From: Nanobdellota archaeon | Lineage (GTDB): Archaea > Nanobdellota > Nanobdellia > Woesearchaeales > UBA583 | Direction of reading: 5' to 3' | Assembly (NCBI GenBank): GCA_022565615.1 | Contig: JAIUMM010000014.1 | Coordinates: forward strand, 1-38,734 | Length of the DNA: 38,734 nt | Shown: positions 24,122-32,506 of the stretch, one piece after another | How positions within the stretch are numbered: the stretch's first letter is position 1 | How the letters are laid out: each line of letters begins with the position of its first letter | Program-made: the position numbers and the translations under genes | The notes under the pieces: generated by a model | Told to the model about the DNA's origin: nothing | Databases searched by the model: none | The model's input: the letters and a program-made list of their open reading frames with translations, nothing else

Positions 24122-24515
24122 ATGTTTAAATAAATCCTTAAAATTTTCTAATTTTAATATATTTATTAAAATTTTATTTTTTCAATTTATTTCAATTATA
24201 AGTCTAAATAAACCTTCTTCACGTTTAATTATGATTTCTTTAGGTAGTATTGTTTTAGTCTTTGTTCCTCTTACACATATTCCATTATTTTCAGTATTTT
24301 CAAAACTTGGTATATATGATGTATTAGGATTTGAATTTTATTCTTCAGGTATGACAAGAGCTTTAAAGAGTTTTTTTGAGTTTGATTTTTCACAGTCATT
24401 AGAATTTAACTTTTTAGTATTTGTATTTATGTTTTTTTTAATTATATTAATATGTTTAGATATTTTTAGATTTTTTTTTAGAAATAATACAAATCAAATA
24501 TTTAAAAAAAACTAA
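24096..24515 (+). CDS. DUF2752-like membrane protein
   Basis: The 139 residues are counted from the ATG at 24096, which overlaps the TM2 gene by 26 bp. An ATG at 24090 in the same frame is equally possible, and an in-frame ATG near 24231 would give a shorter protein. The segment YSSGMTRALKSFFEFDFSQSLEFN resembles the DUF2752 signature C-G-M-T-R-A followed by a helix and an Asn-Pro-L-type turn. The first cysteine is replaced by serine here. Hydrophobic helices lie at about 50-70 and 110-132. The overlap suggests translational coupling with the TM2 protein. Function unknown. Confidence 0.6.
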   Translation: MENILKKIRCLNKSLKFSNFNIFIKILFFQFISIISLNKPSSRLIMISLGSIVLVFVPLTHIPLFSVFSKLGIYDVLGFEFYSSGMTRALKSFFEFDFSQSLEFNFLVFVFMFFLIILICLDIFRFFFRNNTNQIFKKN

Positions 24516-24570
24516 ATAATTCAGTTAATAAATCATTAGATTTAAAAATATAAACTACTTAGTAATAGTA

Positions 24571-25374
24571 ATGGATAGGAGAACATTTTTATTAGGAGCT
24601 GGTGCTACTACATTACTTCAAGGTTGTGTTGGAGGAGGTAGTATTTATCATCAATATCTAAGAGATGCTTCAAGACAAAGAGAGGAGATTGGAGATTCTC
24701 AAGCAACACTAGAGAGAGTTATTTCAGACAATAATTCTTCATTATTTAATTCTCATGATGAAAAATTAAAAAATTCTTCTCTATCTTTTGAAGTTCCATA
24801 TATGCATTATGTTAAAAGAGGTTTAAATTCACAAGAACTTACTAGTATGAGAATTGATGTTGATACTAGTTCTAGAAATGTATTTGTTCGTAATAATAAT
24901 GGTGAAATTGTTTTTAGAGCACCAACAATTCTAGGAGGAATTGGGAGAAATGCAAATGGGAATTTTTATACTTCTTCATTCTCAGGAAGAGGAGTATTGT
25001 GGGCTCCAAGTGATAGACCTGGAGTTTTAGTTGATGATAATGTATTTGGGGATTTGTGGCTTCCTATGCAAAATCAAAGAGTTGCTGTAGATAGATTTGA
25101 GGGAGGTTGGTCTCCAAGAAGTTATAATTTATATGCAATTCATGGGACAAATAATAATGAAGCATTTGAAGATGCACAAACTTTTAGAAATACTAATAGT
25201 AGAGGTTGTTCTAGATTATATAGAAATGCTGTTATTGATTTTAGAAGGGTGTTAGAGCTGAGTTCCCCAACACGTTTTGATATCTCAAATACTGCAAGAG
25301 GTAAAAATCCAAGTGGAGAAACTATTGCATTAAATAGAGTTATACCTGTTACATTTGGAAGAAATTTATTATAA
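24571..25374 (+). CDS. L,D-transpeptidase (YkuD) family, Tat-type lipoprotein
   Basis: The N-terminus of this 267-residue protein, MDRRTFLLGAGATTLLQGC, combines a twin-arginine motif (RRTFL) with a lipobox-like LLQGC ending at Cys19. Folded export by Tat and anchoring through a modified cysteine are therefore likely. The C-terminal half has the YkuD catalytic pattern: His191 in IHGTNN and the nucleophile Cys213 in NSRGCSRLY, where the family has S-x-G-C-x-R. Bacterial enzymes crosslink or attach proteins to peptidoglycan through a thioester on this cysteine. Archaea have no murein, so the substrate is open: a bacterial wall, an envelope peptide, or another amide. It is followed by other bacterial-style envelope enzymes and was probably acquired by transfer. 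Confidence 0.85.
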   Translation: MDRRTFLLGAGATTLLQGCVGGGSIYHQYLRDASRQREEIGDSQATLERVISDNNSSLFNSHDEKLKNSSLSFEVPYMHYVKRGLNSQELTSMRIDVDTSSRNVFVRNNNGEIVFRAPTILGGIGRNANGNFYTSSFSGRGVLWAPSDRPGVLVDDNVFGDLWLPMQNQRVAVDRFEGGWSPRSYNLYAIHGTNNNEAFEDAQTFRNTNSRGCSRLYRNAVIDFRRVLELSSPTRFDISNTARGKNPSGETIALNRVIPVTFGRNLL

Positions 25375-25383
25375 TAATACTTA

Positions 25384-25404
25384 TAATAATAATAATAATA
25401 ATAA
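25384..25404. repeat. (TAA)7 trinucleotide microsatellite
   Basis: Seven perfect TAA units start 10 bp after the L,D-transpeptidase stop and precede the promoter of the next gene. Confidence 0.9.
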
Positions 25405-25432
25405 CCAATCATTTAATTTTATAAATTGTTAA

Positions 25433-25442
25433 TTTTTATAAA
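25433..25442 (+). promoter_or_regulatory. TATA box of the sulfatase-like gene
   Basis: TTTTTATAAA is centred about 26 nt before the ATG at 25464. Confidence 0.55.
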
Positions 25443-25463
25443 GGAACATTTATTTTTTTTGTT

Positions 25464-27224
25464 ATGTTAAAAATAGAATTTGATAATTATCATTTTAAAG
25501 TTATTATATTCTCAACTCTATTTTTATTTATTTTTAAGTTTTTTAGAACTCTAGATTATTATGCTCTAGTGTATAATTCAATTATTGAATTTTGTGTAAT
25601 GTTTATACTTTTTGTTTTGTTTAAATTAATAATAAAAAATAGAGGAAAAATTTCAAGAGTAATTATAACAAGTATTTATTATATTATTTTTGTTGTAAAT
25701 TTCTTTTTATTTATGCTAACTAATTACTTTTTTAATGATACCTATGCAATTAAGTACTCATTTTTTAGTGTAAATGTACACTATTTCTCATTTTTTATTG
25801 AATCAGTTATTCAACCATCTTTAGTATTTTTTATTTTGTTTTTGATTCTAATTTTATTTATACTTCCCCTTATTAAAATTTCAAGTGTTATTGCGTTAAT
25901 TAGTATTAAAAAAGCTTCTAAATTTGAAAAATATTTTTTTAAAGGAACTATTTTATTGTATTGTTGTGTTGTTTTTCTTCTTTTATTTCCAATTTTTATG
26001 CCTGAGCCTATGAACAATGTGTATGCAACTACTATAATTGATATCTCACAACTACCATCTCAAAGTTTTACTATAGTACCAGCAAATTTTGAAGATATTG
26101 AGTTAAAAGAATTGTCAAGAGAATTAGATGAGTACTCAAATTATTCAATAAATAGAGATAGGGTATTAATATTTATGATGGAAGAGGTTTCATTTTCAAA
26201 TTTTATTGAAGATTCAAGTAAATTAGCTCAGGAGGAGAATTTTTTTAAAAGAGTTGAGAATAATTCTCATTTTTTTACTAATTATTATACTCAAAATCAA
26301 GATAGTAAAGGTAGTTTATGGTCGTTATTTTTTTCAAGATTTATTCCTTTTGAATCATATATTAATAACTGGAATCAAGAATTTGGATATTTTATAGAGG
26401 ATAGGAATTTAGTTCATTTGTTCAATTATCATAAGTTTCACACAACAACTGTTGCAGCTCAATTAGAGGCAAGTTTAATTTTAGGAACGTTTAACTGGGA
26501 TGAGAACATATTTTTACCTAAATTTCCATTTGAAGGAAAAGTGTGTATTAGAGAGCTTGAATATCAAAGTGGATGTGAAGATATTGTACTTATTGAAGAT
26601 GTTAAAAATTCAATTAGAGATAATAAAAAACTATTTTTATTTCAACAATTTATCTTTGGTCATGGTGTGAGTTATTTAGTTCAATCTGGTATGACAAGAG
26701 TTGAGTATTATAATATGTATATGAATTTAATTTATGATTTTTTAGAAGAGGAGAATTTACTTGAAAACACAACAATTGTAGTTATGGCTGATCATGGAGA
26801 TAAAGGATTTATGAGTAAGGAAATTGAAAATTATAATATTCCTCTATTTATTATAGATAAAAGTTTAAAATACAAAGAAATTGATACGATGTACTCACAT
26901 ATTGATTTTAATAATATTTTAATGTCATACTTAGATGAGAGTAGGGAATTGCCTCCTCAAAGAGATGAAGTTCATATTATTGGGCAAACTGCAAGTTCTG
27001 AACTTGCTTATATTAATTCAACTGGGAATTATTTTACAAGTAAAAGATTTATTAGAAATATATACTCTTATGAATCTCCAATAATGAGAGGAGATGAAGT
27101 TGAAAGAGAAATTCAGCAAATATTGTTGCATCAAGAACATTCAAGAAATGTAAGTTCTCAAAAAAATTTCTATTGCGTATTTTGCTATCAAAACGAATTA
27201 GATATTATAAGTAGAAGAGAATAG
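25464..27224 (+). CDS. LTA synthase/sulfatase-like membrane phosphotransferase
   Basis: This 586-residue protein has five predicted membrane helices (about 12-28, 37-57, 66-92, 115-138 and 160-180). An extracytoplasmic alkaline-phosphatase-superfamily domain follows from about 230. Visible active-site elements are IFMMEEVS (about 236-243, first metal ligand), the probable nucleophile Ser284 in SKGSLWSLFFSR, His400 in FIFGHG, and Asp443/His444 in VVMADHGDKG. This is the layout of lipoteichoic acid synthases and phosphoethanolamine or phosphoglycerol transferases, which move head groups between lipids and glycans. Most such enzymes use Thr; Ser is found in some branches. It converges with the YiiX-like gene. 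Likely role: decorating the cell envelope. Confidence 0.8.
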   Translation: MLKIEFDNYHFKVIIFSTLFLFIFKFFRTLDYYALVYNSIIEFCVMFILFVLFKLIIKNRGKISRVIITSIYYIIFVVNFFLFMLTNYFFNDTYAIKYSFFSVNVHYFSFFIESVIQPSLVFFILFLILILFILPLIKISSVIALISIKKASKFEKYFFKGTILLYCCVVFLLLFPIFMPEPMNNVYATTIIDISQLPSQSFTIVPANFEDIELKELSRELDEYSNYSINRDRVLIFMMEEVSFSNFIEDSSKLAQEENFFKRVENNSHFFTNYYTQNQDSKGSLWSLFFSRFIPFESYINNWNQEFGYFIEDRNLVHLFNYHKFHTTTVAAQLEASLILGTFNWDENIFLPKFPFEGKVCIRELEYQSGCEDIVLIEDVKNSIRDNKKLFLFQQFIFGHGVSYLVQSGMTRVEYYNMYMNLIYDFLEEENLLENTTIVVMADHGDKGFMSKEIENYNIPLFIIDKSLKYKEIDTMYSHIDFNNILMSYLDESRELPPQRDEVHIIGQTASSELAYINSTGNYFTSKRFIRNIYSYESPIMRGDEVEREIQQILLHQEHSRNVSSQKNFYCVFCYQNELDIISRRE

Positions 27225-27243
27225 ATGAAATCATGGTTAATTG

Positions 27244-28323
27244 TTATTGAACTAGTAAACTAAATTTATCAATAGTTGCTCTTATATCTTTTAAAAACTC
27301 AATATCACATTGATAGGAGTTTTCTTCTACATTATCTAGTACACAAACTAACTTTAAATTTCTTGAATCCATGATACTCCCTGGTGTTATATTTTGAGAT
27401 AAAACTCCAGCTGAAATTGGATAATTTATTTTTCTAAATATTTCACTTATTAATTCTGAGCAAAAGTAAGAGGTGTTACTTCTAAGAATTTTTGGAAAAT
27501 AACCTGTTTTTTGAAATAGTGCATGACCAAAGAGTTCTTTATAACCATATTTGGGACTTGTTTGTTTTAATTCATAAACTATTTGTTTTAAGTTTTCAAT
27601 ATGATGAGTTCGTAAATCTCCTCTTAAAACTACGATTACTTGTTTATTTTTAGTTTGAATTGTATCCTCAACTACTCCTCCTTTACTTGAAGAGGATTCA
27701 AATATTTTACCATTATCAACATAAATTCCAACATGTGTTATTAAAGATTTTGTAAATGAAGTTATTAATTTACTTACAACTCCTTTTTTCCCTTCCATAT
27801 TAAAGAAGAGTAAAACATCTCCATATTGTAGATATTGTTCATAATTATTTGTAACTATGAAATTGTGTTCGTAAGATTGTAATTTATTTGATAATAATTT
27901 TAAGATTTTTAATTCATTTTTATGCTCAGGATCTAAATTTACAAAATATTGGTATTTAATTTTTGAAATTGTTTTTGGTAATAATTTTAAATGTTCTTGT
28001 AGTTGAGTAGTATTTTTATGAGAAATATGAAATTCAATTTCTTGTAGTTCTGCTATTAATTTGTTAATTACTAATTTTGTATTTTTAGTATTAAATGTTC
28101 TTAATTGTTTTATAATATCTAAAATTGATTTTTTTATAAAATTGATATTTGAATTATCTAAGGAATAAAATATTAATTGTTCATTTTTAAAAAACCAATA
28201 ACTAATTGAATCTGCAAAGTCCTTGAATTTTGAATATTTAGTATATGTAAGTTCTAATTTTTGTTTAATTTCAATACTTGTTCTAAATTCAAGTATTGAA
28301 TTTGATAAATCATACACTTTCAT
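27244..28323 (-). CDS. YiiX/permuted NlpC-P60-like cysteine hydrolase
   Basis: This 359-residue protein has an N-terminal half (1 to about 160) that is helical, without recognised motifs. The C-terminal half is a permuted papain-like fold of the YiiX type: YGDVLLFF (167-174) at the first strand, the catalytic His197 in LITHVGIYVDNG, Glu209 in IFESSS, and the nucleophile Cys288 in SYFCSELISEIF. This His-first, Cys-last order defines the permuted group, which includes amidases and lipid- or peptide-cleaving enzymes. There is no signal peptide, so it may act in the cytoplasm or on the inner membrane face. It converges with the sulfatase-like gene and precedes glyA on the minus strand. Confidence 0.8.
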   Translation of the reverse strand: MKVYDLSNSILEFRTSIEIKQKLELTYTKYSKFKDFADSISYWFFKNEQLIFYSLDNSNINFIKKSILDIIKQLRTFNTKNTKLVINKLIAELQEIEFHISHKNTTQLQEHLKLLPKTISKIKYQYFVNLDPEHKNELKILKLLSNKLQSYEHNFIVTNNYEQYLQYGDVLLFFNMEGKKGVVSKLITSFTKSLITHVGIYVDNGKIFESSSSKGGVVEDTIQTKNKQVIVVLRGDLRTHHIENLKQIVYELKQTSPKYGYKELFGHALFQKTGYFPKILRSNTSYFCSELISEIFRKINYPISAGVLSQNITPGSIMDSRNLKLVCVLDNVEENSYQCDIEFLKDIRATIDKFSLLVQ

Positions 28324-28351
28324 ATGATTTAATTAATTTTTTAGTTTATAT

Positions 28352-28374
28352 AATTTATGAGTTACTCATAAATT
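28352..28374 (-). terminator. Perfect 10-bp hairpin around the glyA stop codon
   Basis: AATTTATGAG (28352-28361) and its exact reverse complement CTCATAAATT (28365-28374) flank a 3-nt loop. On the minus strand the loop is TAA, the glyA stop codon itself. The position at a gene end suggests a 3'-end processing or stabilising hairpin. The T-tract expected of an archaeal terminator is weak downstream. Confidence 0.55.
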
Positions 28375-29624
28375 GGATATTTCTCACACATTTTCTTTAC
28401 AAATGCTCTTGTTTGTTGTGCTACTTCTTCATCTTCAATATTTTTAATTACTTTTCCTATACATCTTCCAAGTTCTTGACATTCTTCTTGGTTTAAACCT
28501 CTTGATGTAATAAATGGTGTTCCAATTCTTAAACCATTTGGATTCATAGGAGATGTTGTATCATCATCAGGAATTGAGTTTTTATTACAGCAAATCCCTA
28601 ATTCATCAAGTGTGTGTTCTACTTGTTTTCCTGTAACTTGTTGTGGTCTTAAGTCTAGAAGGAGGAGATGGTTTTCTGTTTCATTAAAGCAAATAGTAAT
28701 TCCTTCTTCTTTGAGTCCTCTCTCCATCGCTTTTGCGTTATTAACTACATCTTGTGAATATTTCTTAAAGCTTGGGTCAAGTGCTTCTTTAAAGGCAACT
28801 GCTTTTGCTGCAATTACATGTTCAAGCGGTCCTCCTTGTAGTCCTGGGAAAATTGCTTTATCAATTGCTTTTTTGTGCTCTTCTTTACATAAAATTAATC
28901 CTCCTCTTGGCCCTCTTAGAGATTTGTGTGTAGTTGTAGTCATAACATCAAATCCAATATCCATTGGGTTTTCTAATACATCAGCTGCTATGAGTCCTGA
29001 AATATGTGACACATCTGCCATGGTATATGCTCCTACTTCATCAGCAATTTCTTTAAATTTTTTCCAATCAAGTGTTTTTGAATATGCACTAAATCCTGCT
29101 AAGATTAATTTTGGTTTGTGTTTTAGAGCCATTTCTCTTAAATTTTCAAAATCAATTCTTCCTTCGTTTTCTAAATCTGTTTTATACCTCACAAAATTAA
29201 ATACTTTATACATATGAGTTACTGGATGTCCATGAGTTAAGTGTCCTCCATGTCCTAAGTCCATTCCTAAAATAGTGTCCCCTGGGTTTAATAGAGCAAA
29301 GAATGTAGCAACATTCATAATTGCTCCACTTAGTGGTTGAACATTTGCGTGATCTGCTCTAAATAGTTGTTTTGCTCTATCAATTGCGAGTTGTTCAATT
29401 ACATCTACATATTGATTTCCTCCATAATATCTTTTTGTTGGATACCCTTCTGAGTATTTATTTGTTAAAATTGAACCTTGAGCTTCCATTACTGCTTTTG
29501 ATGCTAAATTCTCACTTGGGATAAGTTCTAATGTATTTTGTTGTCTTTTGAGTTCATTTTGAAGAGCTTCATACACTTGCTTGTCTACTTTTTCAACTTC
29601 TGTATAATTAATTGGTTGTTGCAT
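28362..29624 (-). CDS. glyA: Serine hydroxymethyltransferase
   Basis: This 420-residue PLP enzyme interconverts serine and glycine with transfer of a one-carbon unit to a pterin carrier. Family landmarks are ELIPSENLASKAVMEAQGS (33-51), KYSEGYPTKRYYGGNQYVD, the PLP-stacking histidine region LGHGGHLTHGHPV, DVSHISGLIAADV with the PLP-binding Asp and His, and the Schiff-base Lys234 in TTTTHKSLRGPRGG. QGGPLEHVIAAKAVAF follows. The length and motifs are those of the common bacterial/archaeal form. A TATA box lies about 26 nt upstream. The gene is divergent from hsdR, and its end carries a perfect hairpin. Confidence 0.97.
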   Translation of the reverse strand: MQQPINYTEVEKVDKQVYEALQNELKRQQNTLELIPSENLASKAVMEAQGSILTNKYSEGYPTKRYYGGNQYVDVIEQLAIDRAKQLFRADHANVQPLSGAIMNVATFFALLNPGDTILGMDLGHGGHLTHGHPVTHMYKVFNFVRYKTDLENEGRIDFENLREMALKHKPKLILAGFSAYSKTLDWKKFKEIADEVGAYTMADVSHISGLIAADVLENPMDIGFDVMTTTTHKSLRGPRGGLILCKEEHKKAIDKAIFPGLQGGPLEHVIAAKAVAFKEALDPSFKKYSQDVVNNAKAMERGLKEEGITICFNETENHLLLLDLRPQQVTGKQVEHTLDELGICCNKNSIPDDDTTSPMNPNGLRIGTPFITSRGLNQEECQELGRCIGKVIKNIEDEEVAQQTRAFVKKMCEKYPIYE

Positions 29625-29644
29625 ATAATTTATAGTTTTATTTT

Positions 29645-29654
29645 CTTTATAAAG
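29645..29654 (-). promoter_or_regulatory. TATA box of glyA
   Basis: The palindromic CTTTATAAAG is centred about 26 nt upstream of the ATG at 29624. Confidence 0.6.
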
Positions 29655-29741
29655 AAAATGTAAATATTTTTTTACAAAGATGTCAAAAATTTCAAAATAA
29701 TTATAATTTTTTGAAAAAAATCAATTCTACTTAGAAGAAAC

Positions 29742-29751
29742 ATATTTAAAT
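29742..29751 (+). promoter_or_regulatory. Probable promoter of the hsdR operon
   Basis: ATATTTAAAT lies about 33 nt before the hsdR ATG. It is the only good TATA candidate before the seven-gene run that ends with hsdS. Confidence 0.45.
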
Positions 29752-29778
29752 GTAAAGGTCTTAAAATAAATAGTTATT

Positions 29779-32505
29779 ATGAAAGAATTTACAGAAAAGC
29801 AAACTAGAGAAGAATTAATCGATAAAGCTCTTAGAAAATCTAGTTGGTTACATAAATATATTAAAGAAGAAGTAAATTCAGTAAAATCTAATTTTAAAAC
29901 AAAAGAATTTGTTATGTATAGTTCTAAAAATATTGAAAAAGGAGTAGATAAGTTTATTGATTATTTGTTACTCAATGAGCAAAGTATGCCATTAGCCATT
30001 ATTGAAGCTAAGAAATTTTCAGTTGATGCTAAGAAAGGAAGAATTCAAGCAAGAAGTTATCAAGAAGATATTTATAATCAAATAGGGTATAAAGTTCCAA
30101 TATTTTTAACAAATGGAAGGGAATGGCTTTTTATTGACCAAGATGGAGTTGAGAGAAAAATTATTGCTCCATTTTCTCAACAAGTTCTTGAAAGAAGACT
30201 GAATTTGTATTTAAATAGAAAAGATTTGAGACTAATTAAGGTAAATCCCAAAATAGTTGATAGAGATAGAAGTATTTCAATTTTAAGTGAGTTGAAAAAT
30301 CATTTTGAGCAAAAATATAAAAAAGCACTGCTTTCAATGGCTACTGGAACTGGTAAAACAAGAGTTTCAATGGGGTTAATTGATATTTTAATTAAGGGAA
30401 ATTATGTTCAAAATGTATTGTTTGTGGCTGATAGGATTTCTTTGGCAAATCAAGCTAAACAAGAAGGATTTAGTGAATTTTTTAATGAACCTGTTTCAAA
30501 TATTCGTGAAGATGGTTTTGATACAACTAAAAGACTATATGTGACTACAATTCAAACAATGATGTCAAAAAAAGATGAGAAGTTTTTCTTTGAGCAATTT
30601 AATTGTGGTTTTTTTGATTTAATTATTTTTGATGAAGCTCATAGATCTATTTATGATAAAAATAATAAATTAATGGAGTATTTTGACGCTATGTATATTG
30701 GACTTACTGCAACTCCTAAAAGTTCTGAGAATAGAAATACATACGCTTTATTTGAGTGTGTTAATGATGAGCCAACAGTTGAATACTCCTATGATGATGC
30801 TGTTAGAGATGGTGTTTTAGTGACATTTAGGGCTCAAATTATTGAAACTGATGTGTTGTCTCAAGGAATTATTGGAAATAAGTTAGATGATTATTTAAAA
30901 GATGAATTAAGAAGACAAGAGGAGAGTGAACCTGATAAGATTGAGTTTAGTGGGAAGCAATTTGCTAAAGTATTTATGGATGATGATACTAATAAATTAA
31001 TTATAACTGAGTTTATGAATAGATGTTATAGATCTGATGATAATAAACCTTGTAAGAGTATTTTTTTTTGTGCTTCTCAAAAACATGCTCAACATATTAA
31101 AACATTATTTGGTAAGTTATTTCCTCATTTGAGTAATGATGTTCAAGTTATTACTTCTGATGAATATAGGGCTCAAGATGAGATTCATAGATTTAAACAA
31201 CAAAGTTCTCCAAGAATTGCTCTCTCTGTTGGTATGCTTGATACTGGAGTTGATATTCCTGAAGTGATGAATTTAGTATTTGTAAAACCTGTGTTTTCAC
31301 CTCAGAGATTTTGGCAAATGGTAGGTAGAGGAACTCGTAATATAAAAGCATGTAAACATAAAGCGTGGCTTCCTTCTCAAAATAAACAAGATTTTTTAAT
31401 TTTGGATTTTGCAATTGGTGGATTTTCTAATTTTGAGTTTCATAAGTTAAAGAGAACTTCTAAAGATAGTGTTGAGAGTTTGATGAAGAGAATGTTTGAT
31501 GCACGACTTGAGTTATTAAATAAAAATATTTCTGATGAGCAAAAAGAAGTGTTACATAGAAGAATTTATGAAGATATTGAATCATTAGGAGAAGAATCTT
31601 ATATGGTTCAAGATAAATTAGGGATTTTGCAAAATCTTAAACAAGAAGGTATTGATTATTCAAAACATATTGAAGAATTAGAAGATGATGTTTCAAAGTT
31701 GATGATTTTAAAACAAATGGGAAATCCACAAGTTGCATCGTTTGTAAGTGTGTGTGAGAGATTATTTAAACATATTTTAGAATTAAATTATGAAGAAATT
31801 GAGAAAATTAAGCAATCAATTCTTGAAAAAATTGAAATATTACTTGAGAAAAAGAATTTAGAAATTATTAAAATGAATGAAAAAGTATTGGTATCGTTAT
31901 TTGATGAGAATTTTTGGAGTGAATTAACATTTTCAAAAGTTGAATTTTTAATTAAAGATATTGCTCCTTTGATGCAATTTTATGAAAAAGCTCCTGCAAA
32001 AATGTATCAAATTGATAAAAAAGATTCTATTCTTCAAGAAAGAGAGTTTGAAAAAGCAGTTGAGAAAGATGGGCGAGTTGAGAAATTTTTAAAAGATAAT
32101 CCTATTGCTTTAAAGTTGAAAAAAGGAGAAGGGATTTTACCTAAAGAAATTAGACAATTAGAAGAAGAATTGAAGAAGTTAGGATATGGTTTTAGTGTTG
32201 AAGAAATCCAAAAAATGCAAGGTAAAGATTTTATTGATTTTTTATATGAAATGATTGGAGAATCACCAAAATATTCATCTAAAGAGGAGATGGGAAGAGC
32301 ATTTAATGAGTTTATTATTGAAAATTCACATTATTCTCAACAACAACTTGAATTTTTAGAATTACTTAAAAAAGTATTTATGGATAGAAAAGTAATTGAG
32401 TTAAAAGATTTGTCAAGAGAGCCATTTAAAGATGAAACACATGTATTTAACTTTCCTGAATTAGTTGCAGTAGTTGATAAGATTAATGAGTTGAGGTGGA
32501 GATAA
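29779..32505 (+). CDS. hsdR: Type I restriction enzyme R subunit (EcoEI-like)
   Basis: This 908-residue motor-nuclease subunit should cut DNA after ATP-driven translocation. An N-terminal PD-(D/E)xK-type nuclease region has Asp61 and IIEAKK (74-79). The superfamily 2 helicase core has Walker A MATGTGKTR (187-195), DEAH (286-289), LTATPK (310-315), a late motif VGMLDTGVDIPEV (about 483-495) and MVGRGTR (about 514-520). A C-terminal helical domain of the EcoEI_R_C type runs from about 560 to the end. The protein appears complete, with no lost catalytic residue. It heads a tightly packed operon whose last gene of this type is hsdS at 36099. No methylase (hsdM) gene is in the window. Confidence 0.93.
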   Translation: MKEFTEKQTREELIDKALRKSSWLHKYIKEEVNSVKSNFKTKEFVMYSSKNIEKGVDKFIDYLLLNEQSMPLAIIEAKKFSVDAKKGRIQARSYQEDIYNQIGYKVPIFLTNGREWLFIDQDGVERKIIAPFSQQVLERRLNLYLNRKDLRLIKVNPKIVDRDRSISILSELKNHFEQKYKKALLSMATGTGKTRVSMGLIDILIKGNYVQNVLFVADRISLANQAKQEGFSEFFNEPVSNIREDGFDTTKRLYVTTIQTMMSKKDEKFFFEQFNCGFFDLIIFDEAHRSIYDKNNKLMEYFDAMYIGLTATPKSSENRNTYALFECVNDEPTVEYSYDDAVRDGVLVTFRAQIIETDVLSQGIIGNKLDDYLKDELRRQEESEPDKIEFSGKQFAKVFMDDDTNKLIITEFMNRCYRSDDNKPCKSIFFCASQKHAQHIKTLFGKLFPHLSNDVQVITSDEYRAQDEIHRFKQQSSPRIALSVGMLDTGVDIPEVMNLVFVKPVFSPQRFWQMVGRGTRNIKACKHKAWLPSQNKQDFLILDFAIGGFSNFEFHKLKRTSKDSVESLMKRMFDARLELLNKNISDEQKEVLHRRIYEDIESLGEESYMVQDKLGILQNLKQEGIDYSKHIEELEDDVSKLMILKQMGNPQVASFVSVCERLFKHILELNYEEIEKIKQSILEKIEILLEKKNLEIIKMNEKVLVSLFDENFWSELTFSKVEFLIKDIAPLMQFYEKAPAKMYQIDKKDSILQEREFEKAVEKDGRVEKFLKDNPIALKLKKGEGILPKEIRQLEEELKKLGYGFSVEEIQKMQGKDFIDFLYEMIGESPKYSSKEEMGRAFNEFIIENSHYSQQQLEFLELLKKVFMDRKVIELKDLSREPFKDETHVFNFPELVAVVDKINELRWR

Positions 32506-32506
32506 A

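Noticed and set aside
28612-29217. A 201-codon open frame antisense to glyA
   Set aside because: It lies wholly inside the strongly conserved glyA gene on the other strand, and its Ser/Cys-rich translation matches no family. It arises from glyA codon use.
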